A stretch of DNA of 26,292 bases from Anaerolinea sp. (lineage in GTDB: Bacteria; Chloroflexota; Anaerolineae; Anaerolineales; Villigracilaceae), in NCBI GenBank assembly GCA_020720965.1, contig DYNS01000005.1, positions 1-26,292 on the forward strand. The letters are read 5' to 3'. Position numbers and translations under genes: made by a program. Every line of letters begins with the position of its first letter. Positions within the stretch are counted from its first letter, which is position 1. Below the pieces are notes generated by a model that saw nothing but the letters and a program-made list of their open reading frames with translations, was not told where the DNA came from and made no database searches. Of this stretch, positions 21,465-26,292 are shown one piece after another.

Positions 21465-21890
21465 TTATTCTCCCGACCCCGCCGCATGGCGGACAACAAT
21501 TTTGGTCTTGATGGAAAACTTATACTGAGCCATTTTCAGCGCCTGCATCGCTTCTTCATGCGATAAGCCACCGACCTCAATCATCATCCGACCAGGCTTG
21601 ACAACTGCCACATAGTACTCCACGCTACCCTTACCGTTACCCATGCGGGTTTCGGCGGCGCGGTGAGTGTAGGGTTTGGCGGGGAAGATGCGAATCCACA
21701 CCTTGCCCCGGCGTTTCATTTCGCGCACAATGACACGGCGCGCGGCTTCAATTTGGCGGGCAGTGACCCAGCCGGGTTCCAGGGCTTGAAGACCCCAGTC
21801 GCCAAAGCTGACTTCCGCGCCGCGAAGGGCTTTCCCCTTCATACGACCGCGCATCTGCTTGCGCCACTTGACACGTTTGGGCATTAACAT
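21465..21890 (-). CDS. rplP: 50S ribosomal protein L16
   Basis: The protein is 141 residues. L16 shapes the A-site tRNA elbow pocket. It opens MLMPKRVKWRKQMRGRMKG, and it contains IRIFPAKPYTHRAAETRMGNGKG (key residues KP and RMGKGKG-type loop), which is diagnostic. The ATG at 21890 fits the usual MLMPKR start. It lies 31 bp after rpsC and 3 bp before rpmC. Confidence 0.98.
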   Translation of the reverse strand: MLMPKRVKWRKQMRGRMKGKALRGAEVSFGDWGLQALEPGWVTARQIEAARRVIVREMKRRGKVWIRIFPAKPYTHRAAETRMGNGKGSVEYYVAVVKPGRMMIEVGGLSHEEAMQALKMAQYKFSIKTKIVVRHAAGSGE

Positions 21891-21921
21891 AGCTACAAAC
21901 CTCTTTTCACGGGCTTGGCGA

Positions 21922-22599
21922 TTACTCGCTGACGTATACGCCTTCAGTGGATTCGGCTTTCTCTTCCACTTCTTGCTTCATCTCACCACGATAGACCCAT
22001 ACTTTGATGCCAATGCGTCCATAGGTGGTAAGGGCTTCGGCGCGGGAGAAGTCAATATCGGCGCGCAGGGTCTGGAGGGGAACCCGACCATCGCGCAGCC
22101 ACACAGAGCGAGCCATTTCCGCGCCTGCCAGGCGGCCCGCAACCTCAATCTTGATGCCTTGGGCACCCTGACGCATAGCAGATTGCATGGCTTTTTTCAT
22201 CGCACGGCGGTAGGCAATGCGGCGCTCCAGCTGGTCTGCAATGTTGCGGGCAATGAGAATGGCTTCAGTATCCGGCGCAGCAAGTTCTTTAATGTCGAGG
22301 TCTACCTTCTTGCCGACCAATTCTTGTAACCCTTTGCGAACTTTGTTCACGCCCTCGCCCTTGCGACCAATAAGGATGCCGGGTTTGGCAGTATGAACGG
22401 TTACTTTGGCTTTGTTGGGGTAGCGTTCCACTTCTACGCGAGAAACGCCCGCCCGCGGAGCAAGTTCCATAACCAGTTGGCGAATGGCAAAATCTTGCTG
22501 CAACTGGTCGCGGTATTGAGTGCCTTCTGCAAACCAACGGCTTTGCCAGCCCCGGTTGACGGCAAGACGAAAACCAACAGGATGTACTTTACGACCCAT
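21922..22599 (-). CDS. rpsC: 30S ribosomal protein S3
   Basis: The protein is 225 residues. S3 forms part of the mRNA entry channel. It opens MGRKVHPVGFRL. A type II KH domain includes the loop GILIGRKGEGV (GRKG), and the C-terminal domain includes AGRLAGAEMARS and IGIKVWVYRGE. The final 20 residues are acidic and variable. It lies 15 bp after rplV. Confidence 0.98.
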   Translation of the reverse strand: MGRKVHPVGFRLAVNRGWQSRWFAEGTQYRDQLQQDFAIRQLVMELAPRAGVSRVEVERYPNKAKVTVHTAKPGILIGRKGEGVNKVRKGLQELVGKKVDLDIKELAAPDTEAILIARNIADQLERRIAYRRAMKKAMQSAMRQGAQGIKIEVAGRLAGAEMARSVWLRDGRVPLQTLRADIDFSRAEALTTYGRIGIKVWVYRGEMKQEVEEKAESTEGVYVSE

Positions 22600-22614
22600 A
22601 TTCTCTCCTTACTC

Positions 22615-22956
22615 CTAGCCTTCGCGTTCCCGCAATACAACGGTCACATGAGATGAACGGCGCAAAACCGGCTTGAAGCGCCCGCGTGCGCCAAAGCGCC
22701 GCCATTTACGGGTGGGGGCTTCATCGGCGAAAATAGTAGAAACTACGAGGTCGTCGCGGCTGACACCAAAGTTTTCTTCGGCATTTGCCACTGCGGACTT
22801 GATTAATTTCAGCACGGGTTGGGCAGCGCCATTGGGCACGAAGCGCAACATATCTAAAGCATCGTTGGCGTTCTTGCCGCGTACCAGGTCTACGACCAGG
22901 CGCACTTTTTGTGCAGAAACGGGGAGGAAGCGCAGGTGAGCGCGTACGTCTGTCAT
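22615..22956 (-). CDS. rplV: 50S ribosomal protein L22
   Basis: The protein is 113 residues. L22 lines the nascent-chain tunnel with a long beta-hairpin, here around ADEAPTRKWRRFGARGRFK (about 80-98), close to the macrolide-binding region. The beginning AHLRFLPVSAQKVRLVVDLVRG is diagnostic. It lies 3 bp after rpsS. Confidence 0.98.
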   Translation of the reverse strand: MTDVRAHLRFLPVSAQKVRLVVDLVRGKNANDALDMLRFVPNGAAQPVLKLIKSAVANAEENFGVSRDDLVVSTIFADEAPTRKWRRFGARGRFKPVLRRSSHVTVVLREREG

Positions 22957-22959
22957 GGC

Positions 22960-23238
22960 TTACTTCCCTTTCGTAGATTTCTCCGAGAGGTGGCCACGGA
23001 AGGTGCGAGTGGGGGCGAATTCGCCCAGACGATGACCTACCATGTTCTCGGTGACATAAATCGGCACGTGGCGGCGACCATCATGCACGGCAATGGTATG
23101 ACCAACCATCTGGGGGAAGATGACGCTGGCGCGACTCCAGGTGCGCAGTACTTTCTTCTCTCCCTTTTGGTTCATCATTTCAATTTTTTTAAGCAATTTC
23201 GGGGCAATAAAGGGCCCTTTTTTCAGAGATCTGGACAT
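22960..23238 (-). CDS. rpsS: 30S ribosomal protein S19
   Basis: The protein is 92 residues. S19 is in the head of the small subunit with S13. MSRSLKKGPFIAPKLLKKI, the TWSRASVIFPQMVGHTIAVHDG core and GHRLGEFAPTRTFRGH are family signatures. It lies 29 bp after rplB and 3 bp before rplV. Confidence 0.98.
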   Translation of the reverse strand: MSRSLKKGPFIAPKLLKKIEMMNQKGEKKVLRTWSRASVIFPQMVGHTIAVHDGRRHVPIYVTENMVGHRLGEFAPTRTFRGHLSEKSTKGK

Positions 23239-23267
23239 AGTCTCTTACCTCATTTACCTGTCACGCC

Positions 23268-24104
23268 TTAGCGGCTATTCTTGCTACGGCGGCGAACAAT
23301 ATACTTGTCCGTTTGTTTGTTCTTGCGCGTCTTGTAGCCCAGGGTGGGTTTACCCCAGGGTGTGCGCGGACCGGGTTTACCAATGGGTTGGCGACCTTCA
23401 CCACCACCATGCGGATGGTCACGCGGGGTCATCGCAGAACCACGAACTGCCGGGCGCACACCGAGGTGGCGGCTGCGACCTGCTTTGCCAAGTTTGATGT
23501 TGCTGTGGTCGAGGTTACCGACCTGGCCAATGGTGGCGTAGCATTTTTGCAGCACAAGGCGCACTTCGCCAGAAGGCATACGAATTTGAGCGTAATCACC
23601 TTCTTTGGCAAGTAGTTGTGCGGCGCTGCCTGCAGAGCGTACCAACTGACCGCCTTTGCCTTCCTTAATCTCAATGTTGTGTACCATCGTACCAACAGGG
23701 ATATTGGAAATGGGCAGAGCGTTGCCGGGGCGAATTTCCGCCCCTGTGCCAGAGAGTACCGTATCGCCAACTTTCAAGCCGATGGGGGCGATGATATAGC
23801 GTTTTTCGCCATCAGCATAGTGCAACAAAGCCAGGCGGGCGGTGCGGTTCGGGTCATATTCGATTGCCGCAACTTTGGCAGGGATGTTGTACTTGTTGCG
23901 CTTGAAATCCACCAGGCGGACATAGCGCTTACTACCGCCGCCCTGATGCCGGACGGTGACGCGCCCGTAGGCGTTGCGTCCGCCCTTTTTTCGTATCGAA
24001 ACAATCAACGAGCGTTCCGGTTCGCTTTTGGTAATTTCTTCAAAAGAGTAACCCGTCATGCCACGTTGACCGGGGGTTACGGGTTTGTATTTTTTTACAG
24101 CCAT
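23268..24104 (-). CDS. rplB: 50S ribosomal protein L2
   Basis: The protein is 278 residues, the usual length. L2 helps subunit joining and the peptidyl-transferase centre. It opens MAVKKYKPVTPGQRGMT and carries the conserved RDHPHGGGEGR loop near the C-terminus, then GYKTRKNKQTDKYIV. I use ATG 24104, whose A is shared with the last base of the rplW stop (TGATG), so re-initiation coupling is likely. A GTG at 24107 directly before it would add one residue. Confidence 0.98.
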   Translation of the reverse strand: MAVKKYKPVTPGQRGMTGYSFEEITKSEPERSLIVSIRKKGGRNAYGRVTVRHQGGGSKRYVRLVDFKRNKYNIPAKVAAIEYDPNRTARLALLHYADGEKRYIIAPIGLKVGDTVLSGTGAEIRPGNALPISNIPVGTMVHNIEIKEGKGGQLVRSAGSAAQLLAKEGDYAQIRMPSGEVRLVLQKCYATIGQVGNLDHSNIKLGKAGRSRHLGVRPAVRGSAMTPRDHPHGGGEGRQPIGKPGPRTPWGKPTLGYKTRKNKQTDKYIVRRRSKNSR

Positions 24105-24406
24105 CACTTCACCCCTTCAAAAATTTCGAGGGTCTGACCAGCCTGAAGGGTCACAATCGCTTTTTTGTAGCCAGGGCGCCGCACCATAAGGCGGCGGCTG
24201 CGGGCGCGGCGACCACGCTTGGCAGGAGCGTTGATTACATTGACACTATCCACTTTCACATCGAACAGGGTTTCAATCGCATCTTTCACCTGGGTTTTGG
24301 TAGCGGTTCGGGCTACTTCAAACGCATATTGATTTAGTTTGCTGGATTGATAGTTCGATTTTTCGGTAATCAGCGGACGGCGAAGAATTTCATAAATTGT
24401 CGTCAT
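24104..24406 (-). CDS. rplW: 50S ribosomal protein L23
   Basis: The protein is 100 residues. L23 is the main docking site for trigger factor and SRP at the tunnel exit. The start IYEILRRPLITEKSN, the middle YAFEVARTATKTQVKDAIETLF (key residues KTQVKDAIE) and VDSVNVINAPAKRGR are diagnostic. Its stop overlaps the rplB start by one base. It lies 9 bp after rplD. Confidence 0.98.
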   Translation of the reverse strand: MTTIYEILRRPLITEKSNYQSSKLNQYAFEVARTATKTQVKDAIETLFDVKVDSVNVINAPAKRGRRARSRRLMVRRPGYKKAIVTLQAGQTLEIFEGVK

Positions 24407-24415
24407 GATTGCCTC

Positions 24416-25045
24416 CTACGCCAAGGTAGATTTCAGAACGTCCAAAGCCTGAACAGGCAGGACAACCTTCTCAAAGGTGAGAAGGTCCCGGATATTGAGA
24501 TACCCAGCCATCAGAACTTTGGCATCGCGCAGGTTGTTGGTGGAGCGAACCACGACATCGTACGAGGTCGTTTTTTCGGGAATGACAACCAGGGCAGTTG
24601 CCTGCCCAACGAGGCGGTTCAGCGCCTGCGCCATCAACTTGGTTTTGGGTTCCGAAAGGTTCAAATTATCTACAACCACAATGCCTGCTTCGGCGGCTTT
24701 GGCAGAAAGAGCAGAGCGCAAAGCCGAGCGGCGCATCTTGAGGGGCATACGTTGGGTATATTTGCGGGGATGCGGGGTGAAGATACGTCCACCACCCACC
24801 CACTGGGCAGCGCGGGTCGAACCCTGACGGGCGCGACCAGTGCCTTTTTGCTTCCAGGGCTTCTTACCGCCACCGGCAACTTCACCTCGCAACTTGGTGT
24901 CGTGCGTACCAAGCCGGGCGTTTGCCATCTGACGGACATAAGCCTGATGCATCAGGTCTACATTAATGGGGGCTTCGAAGATTTCAGCGGGCAATTCTAC
25001 CTGGCTCACCTTCTGACCGTCCATGTTCAAAACATCAACTTTCAT
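24416..25045 (-). CDS. rplD: 50S ribosomal protein L4
   Basis: The assigned product is 209 residues beginning MKVDVLNMDGQKV. ATG 25045 is chosen because AAGGA lies 4-5 nt upstream and the family begins here; an ATG at 25066 would add seven unrelated residues overlapping the binding site. The tunnel loop KKPWKQKGTGRARQGSTR is intact. In E. coli, L4 represses its own S10 operon through a leader RNA; the only long leader-like spacer here is between rpsJ and rplC, not before rpsJ. Confidence 0.97.
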   Translation of the reverse strand: MKVDVLNMDGQKVSQVELPAEIFEAPINVDLMHQAYVRQMANARLGTHDTKLRGEVAGGGKKPWKQKGTGRARQGSTRAAQWVGGGRIFTPHPRKYTQRMPLKMRRSALRSALSAKAAEAGIVVVDNLNLSEPKTKLMAQALNRLVGQATALVVIPEKTTSYDVVVRSTNNLRDAKVLMAGYLNIRDLLTFEKVVLPVQALDVLKSTLA

Positions 25046-25071
25046 AGCGTCCTTACTCCATTTCATCGCGC

Positions 25072-25707
25072 CTACTGCTTGCGCGCCTCGTTGATGATAA
25101 TCAGGCCGCCTTTGGGGCCAGGGACAGCGCCATGAACGCCTATCAAGTTTCGCTCGCTATCCACCAGTACAATTTTCAGGCTCTGAACCGTTACGCGGTC
25201 ACTGCCCATGTGACCGGGGCGGCGGGAGCCTTTGTACACACGACCTGGGGTAGTGCCGGAACCGTTAGAACCGGGCGCGCGATGGCGGTCGGACTGACCA
25301 TGAGTCTTGGGACCACCTGCGAAATGGTAGCGTTTCACGCCGCCAGCAAAACCTTTACCTTTGCTGGTTCCAATCACATCTACACGCTCGCCCAGGCTGA
25401 ATACATCAGCCTTTACAACGTCACCAACAGAAACATCCGGCGACTTGGTTCGGAATTCTCGCAAAATGCGCAAGGGGGGCATGTTCGCATCGGCTTTCTT
25501 CAGGTGACCTAACTCGCCGCCTGTTAATCGCTTGGGATGCGTTTCGCTGAAACCCAATTGCACCGCAGAATATCCTTCCGTCTCCGGACGTCTTATCTGG
25601 GTAACATAGCAAGGCCCAGCCTCGATAAGAGTAACGGGATAAGCCACGCCGCTCTCATCGAAGATCTGGGTCATGCCAATCTTCTTTCCAATTAGCCCTT
25701 TCAACAT
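25072..25707 (-). CDS. rplC: 50S ribosomal protein L3
   Basis: The protein is 211 residues. L3 is an assembly initiator whose long loop reaches the peptidyl-transferase centre. It opens MLKGLIGKKIGMTQIFDE. The loop region RAPGSNGSGTTPGRVYKG contains no glutamine, although E. coli L3 has a methylated Gln there. AAAGGAG (25718-25724) lies 10 nt before the ATG. It follows rpsJ only after an unusual 206-bp spacer and precedes rplD by 26 bp. Confidence 0.98.
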   Translation of the reverse strand: MLKGLIGKKIGMTQIFDESGVAYPVTLIEAGPCYVTQIRRPETEGYSAVQLGFSETHPKRLTGGELGHLKKADANMPPLRILREFRTKSPDVSVGDVVKADVFSLGERVDVIGTSKGKGFAGGVKRYHFAGGPKTHGQSDRHRAPGSNGSGTTPGRVYKGSRRPGHMGSDRVTVQSLKIVLVDSERNLIGVHGAVPGPKGGLIIINEARKQ

Positions 25708-25722
25708 CCTCGGTTTTCTCCT

Positions 25723-25797
25723 TTACAAAAATTTATTGAGACTGTCAACCGGGGCTTCGGTTGCATCATCTCCCGTCAAAGCAGTCAAGCGGAGCAT
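25723..25797 (-). CDS. Possible 24-codon upstream ORF before rplC
   Basis: An ATG at 25797 opens a 24-codon frame starting MLRLTALTGDDATEA and ending with TAA (25723-25725), whose last bases overlap the AAAGGAG ribosome binding site of rplC. The same frame is open for 20 further codons upstream without a standard start. No strong ribosome binding site precedes the ATG. It may be a leader peptide coupled to rplC, a decayed gene, or chance. Confidence 0.22.
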   Translation of the reverse strand: MLRLTALTGDDATEAPVDSLNKFL

Positions 25798-25855
25798 CGC
25801 GGCATTGCCTATTTGTTTGCCTGCGGTTGCTGTCGTTCTTGCCCTGACGTACTCA

Positions 25856-25898
25856 GTCTAAATATCCTGACAGGACTTGCTTGTCAGGACATTTAGAC
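25856..25898. repeat. Long palindromic hairpin in the rpsJ-rplC spacer
   Basis: Arms 25856-25872 and 25882-25898 pair over 16 bp with one A/C mismatch around a 9-nt loop. The inner part is TCCTGACA/TGTCAGGA. No T-tract follows in either direction, so it is not a standard terminator. It lies just after rpsJ and looks like a REP-type palindromic unit or an mRNA processing/stabilising hairpin. No second copy was noticed in the window. Confidence 0.55.
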
Positions 25899-25913
25899 CA
25901 ATAAGCGTAAGTG

Positions 25914-26222
25914 TTAGATTTTTATTTCGATATCCACGCCTGCGGGAAGGTTCAGGCGCATGAGCATGTCGATTGTTTTCGAGTCCGGGTCCAGTACATC
26001 AATGAGACGATTGTGAGTCCGAATTTCAAAATGCTCATGTGAGTCTTTGTCAATGAATGTCGAGCGTCGTATTGTAAACCGTTCCTTCTTGCTTGGCAAG
26101 GGTACGGGACCAACAACGCGGGCGCCAGAGCGTTCTGCGGTTTCTACAATGCGTTTGGCAGACTGGTCTAAGACGCGATGGTCGTATGCTTTGAGGCGGA
26201 TGCGGATTTTTTGCTTGCTCAT
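25914..26222 (-). CDS. rpsJ: 30S ribosomal protein S10
   Basis: The protein is 102 residues, the normal length. S10 is in the head of the small subunit and also joins NusB in antitermination complexes in other bacteria. IRIRLKAYDHRVLDQSAKRIVET, VGPVPLPSKKERFTIRRS and RTHNRLIDVLDP are diagnostic. It follows the tuf stop by 14 bp, so the str and S10 groups are contiguous, with no S10 leader between them. Confidence 0.98.
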   Translation of the reverse strand: MSKQKIRIRLKAYDHRVLDQSAKRIVETAERSGARVVGPVPLPSKKERFTIRRSTFIDKDSHEHFEIRTHNRLIDVLDPDSKTIDMLMRLNLPAGVDIEIKI

Positions 26223-26236
26223 CAGAATGCCTTTTC

Positions 26237-26292
26237 CTATTGCAGGATTTTGGTGATAACGCCAGCGCCTACCGTCAAACCGCCTTCGCGGA
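26237..26292 (-). CDS. tuf: Elongation factor Tu, C-terminal end (partial)
   Basis: Only the last 17 codons are in the window. They read REGGLTVGAGVITKILQ and stop at TAG (26237-26239). This matches the conserved REGGRTVGAG ending of EF-Tu, with Leu in place of the usual Arg. EF-Tu brings aminoacyl-tRNA to the ribosome. Its place directly before rpsJ is the usual str-S10 junction. The rest lies beyond the window edge. Confidence 0.93.
   Translation of the reverse strand, partial: REGGLTVGAGVITKILQ

Noticed and set aside
25720..25748. TTGACA (25743-25748, - strand) as the -35 of an rplC promoter
   Set aside because: The only -10-like hexamers at 15-17 bp overlap the rplC ribosome binding site, so the transcript would start too late to include it.
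1..26292. tRNA, rRNA, CRISPR arrays, insertion sequences, prophage or attachment sites
   Set aside because: I looked for spaced direct repeats, transposase or integrase motifs, tRNA-like ends and rRNA segments and saw none. The palindrome at 25856-25898 is the only repeat-like element and appears once.

Overview
The window looks like a chromosomal segment of a Chloroflexota bacterium, most likely class Anaerolineae. This is inferred from recognisable protein families (the RpoA N-terminus, a MazG with the rear half of a tetrapyrrole methylase domain, and a multi-membrane sensor module common in Chloroflexota kinases) and from the gene order. I did no phylogenetic calculation.

Region 1 (about 1-9.2 kb) is mixed chromosomal content on both strands. 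On + there is the tail of an upstream gene, a two-domain AAC(3)-type acetyltransferase / DUF4910 aminopeptidase-like protein, upp (uracil phosphoribosyltransferase), and a membrane-anchored diguanylate cyclase with three GAF domains. On - there is a Ser/Thr kinase whose N-terminus is a polytopic membrane module of histidine-kinase type, a thioredoxin fused to a DUF2892-like membrane tail, and a double-domain MazG pyrophosphohydrolase. Consensus -10 boxes mark the divergent kinase/upp spacer and the start of the thioredoxin gene. A strong bidirectional terminator separates the acetyltransferase and thioredoxin genes. The diguanylate cyclase and mazG converge and share a CTAG as both stop codons.

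Region 2 (about 9.27-26.29 kb) is one long - strand block. Read in its own direction it runs tuf (3' end) - rpsJ - rplC - rplD - rplW - rplB - rpsS - rplV - rpsC - rplP - rpmC - rpsQ - rplN - rplX - rplE - rpsN - rpsH - rplF - rplR - rpsE - rpmD - rplO - secY - adk - map - rpmJ - rpsM - rpsK - rpsD - rpoA - rplQ - truA - rplM - rpsI. This is the fused str/S10/spc/alpha supercluster with the rplM-rpsI pair at its end, closed by a perfect 15-bp-arm terminator just before mazG. It supplies ribosomal proteins, the RNA polymerase alpha subunit, the SecY translocon, adenylate kinase, methionine aminopeptidase and tRNA pseudouridine synthase. Most genes are 2-31 bp apart or overlap, which points to translational coupling.

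The cluster departs from the usual plan in several places. infA is missing between map and rpmJ, where a 104-bp spacer carries a good promoter instead. The rpsJ-rplC spacer is 206 bp and holds a 16-bp hairpin and a short open frame. truA has no visible ribosome binding site and sits behind two hairpins. mazG has codon use unlike all its neighbours. I see no mobile element, CRISPR array, tRNA or rRNA, and no stretch over 300 bp without a gene. Nothing in the window is clearly a new multi-gene system. The most unusual items are the domain fusions and domain reductions in region 1 and the cis-regulatory candidates at the gene junctions.
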